In this document: positions 26,187 to 35,110 of the stretch, one piece after another
Layout: every line of letters starts with the position of its first letter
How positions within the stretch are numbered: position 1 is the first letter of the stretch
Origin: Candidatus Fermentithermobacillaceae bacterium
GTDB lineage: Bacteria; Bacillota; Sulfobacillia; Fermentithermobacillales; DUSS01
Direction of reading: 5' to 3'
Length of the DNA stretch: 61,033 bases
Assembly (NCBI GenBank): GCA_020725645.1
Contig: DYEQ01000024.1
Location: forward strand, 1 to 61,033
Position numbers and translations under genes: made by a program
The notes under the pieces: model-generated
Seen by the model: only the letters and a program-made list of their open reading frames with translations
Told to the model about the DNA's origin: nothing
Database searches by the model: none

Positions 26187-26217
26187 GAATAGTTCGCCCC
26201 TCCCCGTGGAAAGATAC
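26187..26217 (+). promoter_or_regulatory. Sigma F/G-like promoter before the bofC-like gene
   Basis: gaata (26187-26191) lies 16 nt before ggaaagata (26208-26216), close to the sigma-F consensus (GywTA, about 16 nt, GgnrAnAnTw). The spacing equals that of the candidate promoter before sigG in this window. In B. subtilis bofC is a forespore gene, which agrees. Confidence 0.45.
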
Positions 26218-26281
26218 ATTGTCCGCAAAGAGCGCTTACGCCGCTTCAGTGGACAAAGATATTTGAGGGGAGGAGGGAAGT

Positions 26282-26827
26282 ATGAAGCGGTCTCTCCCCG
26301 GTGTGTCGTGGAAGGCCATCGGCATCCTGGCGCTGGTGACAGCTTTTCTCGCCGCGATAACCTTTTACGCTCTTCTGTCAAGACGAAAGCCTGGAGCGGG
26401 GGAAGACGTTCCTCCCGGGCGGTCGATCCGCGCCGTCTTCGAAACCCACTACTCCCTTTGCGGTTGTGTTATGGTGGAGGAAAGGGAATTTGAAGGGGGC
26501 AAGCTCGATCTCGTGTCTCTTTCGGGTACCCCGGTTTGGCAGCTCGCCGGTGCCCGGGAAGGGCTGTCGTGCTTTTTCCGGGTGGTTAAGGACTACTGTC
26601 CGGAGCACTCCCGCTTTCGCCTGATAACGCTCAAGGACGGCGTGGTCGCCGTATATAGGGGAAAAAGAGCTGTCGACGGTTTTCTTTTCAAAAGCTACCC
26701 CGAACTGCAAGAGGACCTGATGACTCCCGACACCAGACAGGCCCTGACTACGGGGGTTCTGGTGGAAGGTGACCCCCGCGAAGTGGACCAGACCGTCAAA
26801 CTTTACCTTGAAGGGATCATCGACTGA
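26282..26827 (+). CDS. bofC: BofC-like protein (intercompartmental signalling of sporulation)
   Basis: 181 residues with an N-terminal membrane or signal segment (AIGILALVTAFLAAITFYAL) and an exported domain. The C-terminal half, with LSCFFRVVKDYCPEHSRFRL, LKDGVVAVYRGKRA and a PELQEDLMTPDTRQALTTGV stretch, resembles the BofC C-terminal domain. BofC restrains SpoIVB and thus pro-sigma K processing in Bacillus. The full BofC N-domain is not obvious, so the call rests on the C-terminal match and on position between yebC and ruvC. ATG after aggagggaag. Confidence 0.7.
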   Translation: MKRSLPGVSWKAIGILALVTAFLAAITFYALLSRRKPGAGEDVPPGRSIRAVFETHYSLCGCVMVEEREFEGGKLDLVSLSGTPVWQLAGAREGLSCFFRVVKDYCPEHSRFRLITLKDGVVAVYRGKRAVDGFLFKSYPELQEDLMTPDTRQALTTGVLVEGDPREVDQTVKLYLEGIID

Positions 26828-27011
26828 CCGGGGTGATAACCCAAACAATCAGAGCGGAAGCCCTAACTTTATTGACTGGTACGGAGCTCAGGCGGCGGAC
26901 GTGTCCCGGTTCTGACCGGAGAGCTTTGGTGCTCTTCTAGGGGATTACCCGCTGGACTCGCCGAAATCCCCGCAGGAAGTGCGGTACACCTCGTCGAAGC
27001 CCTTTCTGGTG

Positions 27012-27512
27012 ATGCTGGTGAGGATCTTGGGCATGGACCCGGGTACCGACAGGACCGGCTACGGGATAATAGAGGTTTCCGGTCAGTCTCTCACATGTCT
27101 CGATTACGGGTGCATCATGACGGAAAAGGGGATTTCCCTGCCTGAAAAGCTCCTCTGCATTTACCGGAGAGCGACAGATATCGCCTCAAAATGGAGTCCT
27201 GAGATCATGGCCGTCGAGGAAGTGTTTTTCTCCCGCAATGCGAAGACGGCGTTCCAGGTGGGTCAAGCTAGGGGCGTTCTGGTTCTGGTGGCGGCCTCTT
27301 TTGGGATGGAGCTGGACGAGCTCAGCCCCGTCGAGGTGAAATCCAGCGTGGTCGGTTACGGAAACGCTTCCAAGGAGCAGGTGAAGGCGATGACCCGGAT
27401 GATCCTGGGTCTTGACCGCGTGCCGGAACCGGACGATGCCGCTGACGCGCTTGCTTGCGCCATCGCCTCTTCAGTGAAGAGGACATTTCGAGCGCACCTT
27501 GAGTGGCCCTAA
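27012..27512 (+). CDS. ruvC: Holliday junction resolvase RuvC
   Basis: About 166 residues from ATG 27012 (GTG 27018 also possible); the longer frame from 26979 adds residues with no family match. Acidic catalytic residues sit in GMDPGTDRTGYG, MAVEEVFFSRN, ELSPVEVKSSVVGYG and DDAADALACAI. RuvC dimers cut Holliday junctions bound by RuvAB. It lies 31 nt before ruvA, so ruvCAB form one operon. Confidence 0.95.
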   Translation: MLVRILGMDPGTDRTGYGIIEVSGQSLTCLDYGCIMTEKGISLPEKLLCIYRRATDIASKWSPEIMAVEEVFFSRNAKTAFQVGQARGVLVLVAASFGMELDELSPVEVKSSVVGYGNASKEQVKAMTRMILGLDRVPEPDDAADALACAIASSVKRTFRAHLEWP

Positions 27513-27543
27513 AGGTTGACCCTAAGTTAAGTGGGGAAGAAGG

Positions 27544-28152
27544 GTGATCCGTTTGATATCCGAGCTTCGAGGGACCGTTCTTTCCAGCCGGGGGTCGAGA
27601 ATCGTCCTCGATGTGAACGGAGTGGGATTCGAGATCAACATGGGTCCCGACCGGGCTCCCGCTTACCTTCCGGGGCGGGAGGTCCACGTGTTTACGCGAC
27701 TCATTTTGCGGGAAGACGGGCTTAGTCTATACGGTTTTGAATCCGAAGAAGAGAGGACGGTATTCGACCTCCTCCTCACCGTTCGTGGGATAGGCCCGAA
27801 GCAAGCTTCCAACCTCGCAGCTTTCCTCGAGCCTTCCGACTTTTACAGGGCAGTACTTTCCCAGAACGAGGCGATCCTCGCGAAGTGCCCGGGAGTGGGG
27901 AGGAAGACCGCTTCCCGGATCTTAATGGAACTCAAGGAGAAAATCAGGCCAGCTGCCGAGGGAGGGTATGTTCCAAGGGCGGGTCAGCCCGGAGACGTAT
28001 GGGAAGATGCGCTGGAGGGTCTTGTAGCTTTGGGCTATACTCGAGAAGAGGTTCGTCCCGTTCTCGACGAGGTCAAGCGACAGGGTGTAGCTTCGGACCT
28101 CGAAACGGTCCTGAGGGAGGCGCTGAAGAAGATTGCCGGACGACGAAGGTAG
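27544..28152 (+). CDS. ruvA: Holliday junction branch migration protein RuvA
   Basis: 202 residues. Domain I (OB fold) begins near [20 protein letters not shown]. Domain II has two helix-hairpin-helix motifs ([15 protein letters not shown] and [20 protein letters not shown]). Domain III ([20 protein letters not shown]) contacts RuvB. The tetramer holds the four-way junction for RuvB. GTG start after ggaagaagg. The 3' end overlaps ruvB by 20 nt. Confidence 0.95.
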   Translation: MIRLISELRGTVLSSRGSRIVLDVNGVGFEINMGPDRAPAYLPGREVHVFTRLILREDGLSLYGFESEEERTVFDLLLTVRGIGPKQASNLAAFLEPSDFYRAVLSQNEAILAKCPGVGRKTASRILMELKEKIRPAAEGGYVPRAGQPGDVWEDALEGLVALGYTREEVRPVLDEVKRQGVASDLETVLREALKKIAGRRR

Positions 28153-29188
28153 GAGAACTATCGAGGAAAGGATAACTTCAGCTCAAAAGCTCCCCGGAGA
28201 CGAGGGCTTCGAGGAATCTCTCAGGCCTTCTTTTCTTTCCGAATACATCGGACAGGCGCGGGCCAAGGAAAACTTGGGCGTGTACATCGAAGCAGCTAGA
28301 ATGCGCAAAGAGCCCATGGACCACGTACTTCTCTCAGGTCCCCCGGGTTTGGGAAAGACCACTTTGGCCCACGTCATCGCGAATGAGCTCGGTGTGGGGA
28401 TAAGGGTAACCTCGGGACCAGCCATAGAGCGGGCGGGGGATCTCGTGGCCATCCTCACATCCCTGGAGGACAGGGACATACTGTTCATCGACGAGATCCA
28501 CAGGCTGAACAAAACCTGCGAAGAAGCTCTGTATCCCGCCATGGAGGACTTCGTTTTTGACTGGGTTTCAGGGAAAGGGCCTTCCGCCCGAACCTACAGG
28601 ATCAAAATCCCCAGGTTCACCCTGGTGGGGGCCACCACCCGGCAGGGTCTTCTCACCTCGCCCTTGAGGGACAGGTTCGGAATAAACCTGAGGCTCGAGT
28701 ACTACAGCTCCGACGAACTGCTCCAGGTTGTGTTGCGTTCGTCCCGGATCTTGAAAATCCCGGTGGATGAAGAAGGAGCCCGCGAGATAGCTTCGAGGTC
28801 TCGCGGTAGTCCCAGGGTGGCGAACCGGCTCCTGAAAAGGGTGAGAGATTACGCAGAGGTAAGGAAAGACGGGAAGATTGCCAAAGAGGTGGCGGGAGAG
28901 GCTCTGGACTTACTGGAGATCGACGAGGCGGGACTCGACAAGCTGGACCAGGAGATACTTCGAACCATAGCGTACAAGTACGGGGGTGGCCCGGTAGGGT
29001 TGTCCACCCTTGCGGCAGCTCTTTCGGAAGATCCGGAGACCATAGAATACGTGTACGAACCATATCTCCTTCAAAAGGGGTTCCTGGAGCGAACAGCTAG
29101 AGGGCGAGTGATTACGCCTTTCGGTTTGAAGCATCTGGGTTCGAGTCCGGCGGAACCCTCTCAGGGGAGGTTGTTCCCCCAGGCATGA
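28133..29188 (+). CDS. ruvB: Holliday junction branch migration ATPase RuvB
   Basis: 351 residues. The AAA+ motor shows [12 protein letters not shown], Walker [17 protein letters not shown], Walker [12 protein letters not shown], sensor 1 [11 protein letters not shown] and Arg finger region [14 protein letters not shown]. The winged-helix C-terminus carries [23 protein letters not shown] 28133 overlaps ruvA. The stop overlaps the ATG of queH by 4 nt, so queH is translationally coupled. Confidence 0.96.
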   Translation: MPDDEGRRTIEERITSAQKLPGDEGFEESLRPSFLSEYIGQARAKENLGVYIEAARMRKEPMDHVLLSGPPGLGKTTLAHVIANELGVGIRVTSGPAIERAGDLVAILTSLEDRDILFIDEIHRLNKTCEEALYPAMEDFVFDWVSGKGPSARTYRIKIPRFTLVGATTRQGLLTSPLRDRFGINLRLEYYSSDELLQVVLRSSRILKIPVDEEGAREIASRSRGSPRVANRLLKRVRDYAEVRKDGKIAKEVAGEALDLLEIDEAGLDKLDQEILRTIAYKYGGGPVGLSTLAAALSEDPETIEYVYEPYLLQKGFLERTARGRVITPFGLKHLGSSPAEPSQGRLFPQA

Positions 29189-29736
29189 GAGTGCTTCTTC
29201 ATACCTGCTGCGGGCCGTGCGCGATTTTCCCTGCATCCCTGCTGCAAGCTGAGGGTTTCTCGGTGACCCTGTTTTTCTACAACCCCAACATATTTCCCTT
29301 GGAGGAGAAGGCCAAACGCAGGGACGCTCTGGCATCGCTGGCGAAGGAAGAGGGATGGACGGTCATATATGACGACGCACCCTACAAAACTTATGAATCG
29401 AGGGTCAGCGTACTGGAGAAGCCGAGGCGTTGCCAGGTGTGTTACTCTATGAGACTGGAGAAAACAGCTCGGGCAGCTAAAGAAGGGGGATATGACGGGT
29501 TTTCCACGACGTTGCTGGTGAGCCCGTATCAAAGGCACGAAGATGTCCACCGGACCGGGGAAGCTCTGGCGGAGGCGTTCGGGATCTCGTTTATATACAG
29601 GGATTTCCGGGTAGGTTACCGGCGAGGACGAAACGCCGCAAGAGGAAAACACATATACATGCAGAATTACTGCGGATGCCTTCGGAGCATGGAAGAGCGC
29701 GTTATGGTGAACGCGTCTTCCCGGACTTCTCTGTGA
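29185..29736 (+). CDS. queH: Epoxyqueuosine reductase QueH
   Basis: 183 residues. The DUF208/QueH signature is clear: [13 protein letters not shown] with adjacent Cys pair, FFYNPNI-type [35 protein letters not shown] and YCGC near the C-terminus. These Cys bind an iron-sulfur cluster and a second metal used to reduce epoxyqueuosine to queuosine in tRNA. QueH is the cobalamin-independent alternative to QueG and is frequent in anaerobes. The ATGA overlap with ruvB and the following queA and tgt place it in a queuosine block. Confidence 0.93.
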   Translation: MRVLLHTCCGPCAIFPASLLQAEGFSVTLFFYNPNIFPLEEKAKRRDALASLAKEEGWTVIYDDAPYKTYESRVSVLEKPRRCQVCYSMRLEKTARAAKEGGYDGFSTTLLVSPYQRHEDVHRTGEALAEAFGISFIYRDFRVGYRRGRNAARGKHIYMQNYCGCLRSMEERVMVNASSRTSL

Positions 29737-29749
29737 GAGGAGGGTGCCC

Positions 29750-29977
29750 ATGCCGGAGTTTTCGGATATCGGGCGGATCTTGATGGTGTTCGGAGTTATC
29801 CTGCTGGCGCTGGGCGCGTTTTTGACTTTCAGTGGCAGGTTCTTCCCCTTCGGGCGCCTGCCGGGAGATATCTTGATACGCCGGGGAAACTTCACGTTCT
29901 ACTTCCCCCTGGCCACCTCGCTGCTTTTGAGCGTGGTTCTGACCCTGGTGCTGTGGCTCGCGGCAAGGGGGAGGTAA
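29750..29977 (+). CDS. DUF2905 small membrane protein
   Basis: 75 residues with two hydrophobic segments: IGRILMVFGVILLALGAFLTF, then PLATSLLLSVVLTLVLWLA, separated by FPFGRLPGDILIRRGNFTFY, the diagnostic DUF2905 core. Function unknown; in clostridia it is often located between ruvB or queH and queA, as here. ATG 29750 follows ggaggg by 6 nt. Confidence 0.88.
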   Translation: MPEFSDIGRILMVFGVILLALGAFLTFSGRFFPFGRLPGDILIRRGNFTFYFPLATSLLLSVVLTLVLWLAARGR

Positions 29978-29986
29978 GGGCCTAAA

Positions 29987-31015
29987 GTGCGCGTGGACGA
30001 ATTCGACTACGAGCTGCTCCCCGAACTCATAGCTCAAGACCCTCTGGAACGCCGGGATGAATCGCGTCTTCTGGTGCTGGACAGGGCCACGGGCGAGATG
30101 AGGCACAGAGTCTTCCGGGACGTGCTGGACTACTTGACTCCTCAAGATGCCCTGGTCATCAACGAAACCAGGGTGATCCCGGCGAGGCTTTTCGGAAGGA
30201 GGCCTTCGGGGGGCAAAACCGAGGTACTGCTCCTGAAAGATCTGGGGGGCGATAGATGGGAGTGTCTGATTCGGCCCGGTCGCAAGGCGCGTACCGGTGA
30301 CCGGATTATCGTTGAGAAAAACGGTCACAGAATGGAAGGAGAGATCCTGGCCCGGACCTCCTACGGAGGCAGGGTAATTAAGTGGAGCTACCAGGGTGAT
30401 TTCGGAAAAAACCTCGAAGCTCTGGGGACCGTTCCCCTCCCTCCGTACATAAAAAAGCCCATTCAAGATCCCGAACGTTACCAGACCGTTTACGCTAGGA
30501 TTCCGGGGTCCGCCGCAGCTCCTACCGCAGGTCTCCACTTCACTCCGGAACTTATGAGCCAAATCGAGGCGAAGGGGGTCAGCGTGGTGAAGATTCGTCT
30601 CGACGTGGGCTTGGGCACTTTCCGGCCGGTCAGAGAGACTGAAGTGGAGAAACACGTAATGCACGAAGAGTATTTTCAAGTGAGCGAAGAAGCTTCGCGG
30701 ACCATCAATCGGGTGCGGGAAAGCGGAGGTAAAGTTTTCGCCGTCGGCACGACGGTGGTGAGAGCTCTCGAGACCGCGGCCTCGCCGGACGGAAAGGTAA
30801 GAGCGAAGGCGGAGAAAACCCATCTCTTCATTTTCCCCGGGTACGAGTTCAAGGTGGTGGATCACCTCATCACCAATTTCCATCTGCCCCGCTCAACTCT
30901 GCTTATGCTGGTCTGTGCCTTTGCGGGAAAAGAGCTCGTCCTGAGAGCTTACAAAGAAGCTGTCAAGGAAAGATACAGGTTCTACTCCTTTGGTGACGCC
31001 ATGTTGATCCTGTGA
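29987..31015 (+). CDS. queA: tRNA preQ1(34) S-adenosylmethionine ribosyltransferase-isomerase
   Basis: 342 residues. Family segments are FDYELLPELIAQDPLERRDE, NETRVIPARLFG, VPLPPYIKKP, YQTVYAR, SAAAPTAGLHFT and the C-terminal LITNFHLPRSTLLMLVCAF. It transfers and isomerises the ribose of S-adenosylmethionine onto preQ1 in tRNA, the step between Tgt and QueH. GTG start. It ends ctgtga, and a GTG at 31012 overlaps its stop, a typical coupling arrangement that would serve tgt. Confidence 0.96.
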   Translation: MRVDEFDYELLPELIAQDPLERRDESRLLVLDRATGEMRHRVFRDVLDYLTPQDALVINETRVIPARLFGRRPSGGKTEVLLLKDLGGDRWECLIRPGRKARTGDRIIVEKNGHRMEGEILARTSYGGRVIKWSYQGDFGKNLEALGTVPLPPYIKKPIQDPERYQTVYARIPGSAAAPTAGLHFTPELMSQIEAKGVSVVKIRLDVGLGTFRPVRETEVEKHVMHEEYFQVSEEASRTINRVRESGGKVFAVGTTVVRALETAASPDGKVRAKAEKTHLFIFPGYEFKVVDHLITNFHLPRSTLLMLVCAFAGKELVLRAYKEAVKERYRFYSFGDAMLIL

Positions 31016-32168
31016 GGGACGGGATTCTGAAACGGGGAAGCTCGAGTTCATCATCGAACATAAGAGCGGTCCGGCCAGGACCGGGCGGCTCGACACCCCA
31101 CACGGGCAGATCGCCACTCCGGTTTTCATGCCCGTAGGGACCAGAGCCACTGTGAAATCCCTCACGCCGGACCAGGTCTGGGAGACAGGCGCCAGGATTT
31201 TGCTGTCCAACGCCTATCACCTCTATTTGAGGCCCGGTCCGGAGGTAATCGAATCTTTGGGCGGACTTCACTCGTTCATGGGATGGCAGGGAGCTATTCT
31301 CACCGACAGCGGCGGTTTTCAAATCATAAGCCTCGGAGGTCTCGTCGCCATAGAAGACGAGGCCGTGCGGTTCAGATCTCACATAGACGGCAGCCTCGTC
31401 ACCTTCACGCCGGAGCAAAGCGTGAAGACCCAGGTAGCTCTGGGCGCGGACATCATCATGTGCCTGGATCAACCGGTCCAGTATCCGGCCGGCAGGGAAG
31501 AGGCGATGGACGCGGCCCGCCGAACCGTGCTGTGGGCCAAGCGCTCAAGGGAAATCGCGGTTCCAGACCACCAGGCTCTTTTCGGGATAGTGCAGGGGTC
31601 CGTGTATACCGATTTGAGGGAGTGGTGTGTAAGGGAGCTCTGCCGGCTGGATTTCCCCGGTTATGCCCTGGGAGGTCTCTCCGTGGGCGAACCGGCCGAA
31701 GAATTTTGCCGGGTCATGAGGGAAACCGCGGCGATGCTTCCGGAAGATCGCCCGAGATATCTCATGGGGGTCGGCCATCCCCTCGATCTCGTGGAGGGCG
31801 CCGCGGCTGGAATAGACATGTTCGACTGCGTCCTTCCGACGAGAAATGCAAGGCACGGCAGGGCGTACACTTTCACCGGGCCCTTAAACCTCAAAAACGC
31901 CATCCACCGGCACGACCCATTGCCGCTGGAGGAAGGTTGCCCGTGTTACACGTGTTCGAAATTCAGCCGGAGCTACATCCGGCACCTATTGCAAGAAGAC
32001 GAGGTGCTGGGTAGCACCCTCTTAACCATCCACAACCTGCGCTTCTTTTTTCGCTTAATGGAGAAGATCAGAAGTGGAATACGGTCAGGCCGTATGGAAT
32101 TTGTGAGAGAAGAGATACGCCGGGTTTACCCCAGAAAAGGGTACGGAGAGACTGCGTCGAAGCATTAA
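31012..32168 (+). CDS. tgt: tRNA-guanine transglycosylase, start region anomalous
   Basis: Exchanges G34 for preQ1 in GUN-anticodon tRNAs. Catalytic ILTDSGGFQIISLGG and FDCVLPTRNARHG, and the zinc ligands in CPCYTC with a later His, are intact. Family-like N-terminal residues (LEFIIEHKSGPARTGRLDTP) are encoded upstream of the first in-frame ATG (31128). In that frame no ATG, GTG or TTG exists after the stop at 31005-31007. GTG 31012 overlaps the queA stop but is in another frame; one extra G in the run 31034-31037 would join it to the gene. So either an indel or an unusual start codon is involved. The body of the protein is otherwise complete. Confidence 0.85.
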
Positions 32169-32214
32169 AAGGTAGGCCGGCAAGAGATCCCATGTCAAGA
32201 AGGAGGGAAAAACC

Positions 32215-32493
32215 GTGGCGGAAACAGCAACCGGATCGTCCTACTTCCTCTTCATCTGGATTGGACTTCTCTTGGTGATGATGTACTTTTTGTCCATCCG
32301 TCCACAGCAGCAGGAGCAACGCAGGCGTGCCGAGATGTTGAGGAACCTCAACCCCGGTGACAAGATCGTGAGCGAGGGCGGCCTCGTGGGAGTGATCACC
32401 AAGGTAGAGGACAACGTGGTAAAAATCCGGGTTGCGGAGAAGACCGAAGTGGAAATCTGGAAGACCAAGGTAGCTCGGGTCCTGAAAGAGTAG
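32215..32493 (+). CDS. yajC: Preprotein translocase subunit YajC
   Basis: 92 residues: one membrane helix (YFLFIWIGLLLVMMYFLSIRP), then QQQEQRRRAEMLRNLNPGDK and GGLVGVITKVEDNVVKIRVA, the YajC pattern. It associates with SecDF in the Sec translocon. GTG start after gaaggaggg. tgt-yajC is a common order in bacteria; secDF is not in the window. Confidence 0.93.
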   Translation: MAETATGSSYFLFIWIGLLLVMMYFLSIRPQQQEQRRRAEMLRNLNPGDKIVSEGGLVGVITKVEDNVVKIRVAEKTEVEIWKTKVARVLKE

Positions 32494-32561
32494 CGGGATA
32501 TCGAGCGCCCAGGAATCCGAATTTCCACCGGTTATTCAGATTGGACTCGGAAGATGATCCA

Positions 32562-32595
32562 ATCCGGGCGGACGACCGCCCGGATTTCATTTATA
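32562..32595 (+). terminator. Intrinsic terminator after yajC
   Basis: atccgggcgg (32562-32571) and ccgcccggat (32576-32585) form a perfect 10-bp stem with an acga loop, followed by ttcatttat. It ends the queuosine/yajC unit before the gntR promoter. Confidence 0.8.
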
Positions 32596-32697
32596 CTAAA
32601 ACCATACAAAGTCAACTAAGCGCATAATATCGGGAATTTGCGGGCGATCGAATTGGACCCAAAGAGGAATTCAATTAGCCTCAAAGAATAGATCCAT

Positions 32698-32706
32698 TGC
32701 TATAAT
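32698..32706 (+). promoter_or_regulatory. Extended -10 promoter of the gntR-kor operon
   Basis: tgctataat is a perfect TGN-TATAAT element; no good -35 lies at 16-18 nt. Transcription would start near 32713, 34 nt before the chosen gntR start. The AT-rich DNA around 32650-32715, with repeated attgg and caatt words, could hold an operator for the GntR protein itself. Confidence 0.6.
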
Positions 32707-32746
32707 TGGATTGGCCTTTAGGGGACGGGGAGGAGGTGAAGGGTCG

Positions 32747-33805
32747 TTGCGGAGCTCCGTGACCGATTTGCCGCTGGAGATCGAGCGCCGGGGAGGTCCT
32801 CCCATATACATTCAGGTTAAACGTGGGCTGGAGAAGCTCGTGTCCAGCGGCCAGTTAAGAAAGGGGCAGCGTTTACCCACCGAGCGGGCGCTAGCTCAAA
32901 AACTCGGTGTGAGCAGGAACACGGTGAGTTTGGCATACCGTCAGCTGGAAGCGGAGGGACTCATAACTTCGAGGCAGGGGAAGGGGACTTTCGTCACGGA
33001 AGCTGATGACATAGTCCGCATCGAGAACAGGCGGGAAAGGCTCAAGCGCATCATCGATTCTTCTATCGAAGAAGCTATTGCCCTCGGCATCAGCTTGGAC
33101 GAGTACCTCGAAATGGCCGCTAAGAGGGCCAGCGAAAAGAAGGAGATCCTCGCCCGCCTCCGGGTAGTTTTCATCGAGTGCAACCGGGAACAGCTCGACT
33201 ATTTCTCTAAGGAGCTTCAGCTGGACACTGGTGTGAGCGTGGTACCCCTGATGATAGACGACCTGCGCTCGGGCGGTGAGCGCGTGGCGGAGATCGTAGC
33301 CGGCGCGGACCTCATAGTTACCACCTTTTTCCACCTGGACGAGGTGAAATCGCTTCTGTCATCCAGAAGCGAAGACATCGTGGGAATCGCCCTGGATCCC
33401 GTCCTCGAAAGCATCGTGAGGATAGCGAGACTGCCCAAAGGGGCCAAAGTAGCCCTGGTTTGCATATCGGAAGCTTTCGGCGAGCGGGTCCTCAAGTCCA
33501 TTGAGAATGCCGGAATCGACGGCCTGGATATAACCTTGGTGACTTCCAGAGATCCGGACAAGGTGCGGACCTCCCTGCGGGGTAAAAGGGCGTGCATCGT
33601 TTCCCCGGGAAGACTGAAAGAGGTCCAGGCTCTGGTGGGGAGGGGAACGGAGGTCATCGAGTTCATCTACAAACCCGATGCCGGTTCGGTGAACTTCCTT
33701 CGTTCACTGGTCCTGGAAAGGAAAAACAGAAACATGACGGGGGTGGGGATAGTTGGAAGGAAAAGCACGTCCCTGGGGCGTGAAGATCAATTCGAGCTGG
33801 TGTAA
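32747..33805 (+). CDS. GntR-family transcriptional regulator with a periplasmic-binding-like sensor domain
   Basis: 352 residues. The N-terminal winged helix-turn-helix is PPIYIQVKRGLEKLVSSGQL, QRLPTERALAQKLGVSRNTV and ITSRQGKGTFVT. After a helical linker the C-terminal half alternates strands and helices (RVVFIECNREQL, ADLIVTTFFHLDEV, KVALVCISEAFGERVL), like the ligand-binding domains of periplasmic-protein type. TTG 32747 is chosen because ggaggaggtgaa precedes it and the predicted transcript starts downstream of the longer frame's first codon. It overlaps korD by 53 nt, so it is the likely regulator of korDABC. The effector is unknown. Confidence 0.85.
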   Translation: MRSSVTDLPLEIERRGGPPIYIQVKRGLEKLVSSGQLRKGQRLPTERALAQKLGVSRNTVSLAYRQLEAEGLITSRQGKGTFVTEADDIVRIENRRERLKRIIDSSIEEAIALGISLDEYLEMAAKRASEKKEILARLRVVFIECNREQLDYFSKELQLDTGVSVVPLMIDDLRSGGERVAEIVAGADLIVTTFFHLDEVKSLLSSRSEDIVGIALDPVLESIVRIARLPKGAKVALVCISEAFGERVLKSIENAGIDGLDITLVTSRDPDKVRTSLRGKRACIVSPGRLKEVQALVGRGTEVIEFIYKPDAGSVNFLRSLVLERKNRNMTGVGIVGRKSTSLGREDQFELV

Positions 33806-34001
33806 GCGATGCGGTCTTTGCGTCGCGTTCTGTCCCAGGGGAGTCTTGAGACTCGACGATGAAGGGAAACCGGTCGTGGCGGACATCGCCCGCTGCACCG
33901 GTTGTCTTTTGTGTGAGATGCACTGCCCTGACTTCGCGATCGCTGTGAAAAGGAGTGAGCAAGGTGGCCGGGTCAAGACCCAGGCTGTTTCAGGGAAATG
34001 A
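33753..34001 (+). CDS. korD: 2-oxoacid:ferredoxin oxidoreductase delta subunit, 2x[4Fe-4S] ferredoxin
   Basis: 82 residues with two CxxCxxCxxxCP clusters: CKRCGLCVAFCP and CTGCLLCEMHCP. It passes electrons from the catalytic subunits to external ferredoxin. TTG 33753 has ggggtggg 6 nt upstream; GTG 33780 is an alternative. The 5' end lies inside gntR and the 3' end inside korA, so the operon is tightly packed. Confidence 0.9.
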   Translation: MEGKARPWGVKINSSWCKRCGLCVAFCPRGVLRLDDEGKPVVADIARCTGCLLCEMHCPDFAIAVKRSEQGGRVKTQAVSGK

Positions 34002-35109
34002 AGCGTGCGTCGAAGGGGCGATAGCTGCCGGCATGAGGTTTTTCGCCGGGTATCCGATCACGCCGTCTACGGAGATCGCAGAGCTGTGTTCGGTCCGCCT
34101 TCCCCAGGTAGGGGGCACCTTCATACAAATGGAAGACGAGATCGCCAGCATGGCCGCGATATGTGGTGCCTCGCTGGCCGGCGTCAAGGCGATGACAGCT
34201 ACGTCCGGGCCTGGATTCTCTTTAAAGCAGGAGAACATCGGTTTTGCGGCTGAAGCGGAAATACCGTGTGTGATCGTGAACGTCCAGAGAGTAGGTCCTT
34301 CGACGGGAATGCCCACCTCACCAGCGCAGGGAGACCTGATGCAGGCCAGGTGGGGAAGGCATGGAGACCAGGACATCGTAGCTTTAAGCCCGGCGTATGT
34401 AGAAGAAGTATATTTCCTCACGGTGGAAGCTTTCAACATATCGGAAGAGCTCAGGACTCCGGTCATCCTCCTCATGGACGAGGTAGTCGGTCATTTGAGA
34501 GAAAAGGTGACTTTGCCGGGACCGGGCGATATCGTTATCAAGGATAGGAAGAAACCGGCACCCGGTTCGCGGTACCTACCTTACGCTCCCATGGAAGGCG
34601 AAGACGGGGACATCCCGCCGCTGGGGGCCTTTGGCGATGGCTTCAGGTTTCATGTGACCGGGCTTACTCACGGACCGGATGGATTCCCCACGAACGATCC
34701 GGGAGTGGGTGAACCTCAGATCAAGCGGATAAACTCGAAAATATCTTCGCGAAGGGAAAAACTGTGTAAAGCTGAAGAGCTCTTCACCGAAGACGCGGAC
34801 GTGCTCGTGGTGTCCTTCGGATCTTCGGCCAGATCCGCGAAGAAAGCCGTGAAAGACCTGAGAGCTATGGGGGTCAGAGCCGGCCTTCTGCGCCTCATCA
34901 CAGTGTGGCCTTTCCCCGACCATCTCATCCAAAGGATAGCGGCGCAAGACCTCAAGGCGGTCGTAGTTCCCGAGATGAACCTCGGGCAACTCGCCCGGGA
35001 AGTGAGAAGATGCCTCGACGGCAGAGCCACCGTTATCGGCGTGAACCGGGTGGCCGGAAGACTCATAGAGCCCGCCGATATCATCCGCGCCGTTCAGGGG
35101 GTGACGTAA
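33964..35109 (+). CDS. korA: 2-oxoacid (2-oxoglutarate):ferredoxin oxidoreductase alpha subunit
   Basis: 381 residues. The pyrimidine-binding domain starts GNEACVEGAIAAGMRFFAGY and includes PITPSTEIAE and TATSGPGFSLKQENIGFA; the C-terminal transketolase-like domain is VLVVSFGSSARSAKKAVKDL. Order D-A-B-C and alpha sequence match the Kor type that converts 2-oxoglutarate, CoA and oxidised ferredoxin to succinyl-CoA and CO2. Branched-chain oxoacid (Vor) use cannot be excluded. GTG 33964 has ggagt 7 nt upstream; GTG 33955 overlaps that site. Confidence 0.9.
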   Translation: MAGSRPRLFQGNEACVEGAIAAGMRFFAGYPITPSTEIAELCSVRLPQVGGTFIQMEDEIASMAAICGASLAGVKAMTATSGPGFSLKQENIGFAAEAEIPCVIVNVQRVGPSTGMPTSPAQGDLMQARWGRHGDQDIVALSPAYVEEVYFLTVEAFNISEELRTPVILLMDEVVGHLREKVTLPGPGDIVIKDRKKPAPGSRYLPYAPMEGEDGDIPPLGAFGDGFRFHVTGLTHGPDGFPTNDPGVGEPQIKRINSKISSRREKLCKAEELFTEDADVLVVSFGSSARSAKKAVKDLRAMGVRAGLLRLITVWPFPDHLIQRIAAQDLKAVVVPEMNLGQLAREVRRCLDGRATVIGVNRVAGRLIEPADIIRAVQGVT

Positions 35110-35110
35110 C

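Noticed and set aside
29702-30883. 393-codon minus-strand frame opposite queA
   Set aside because: Fully antisense to queA, low-complexity composition, no recognisable family.
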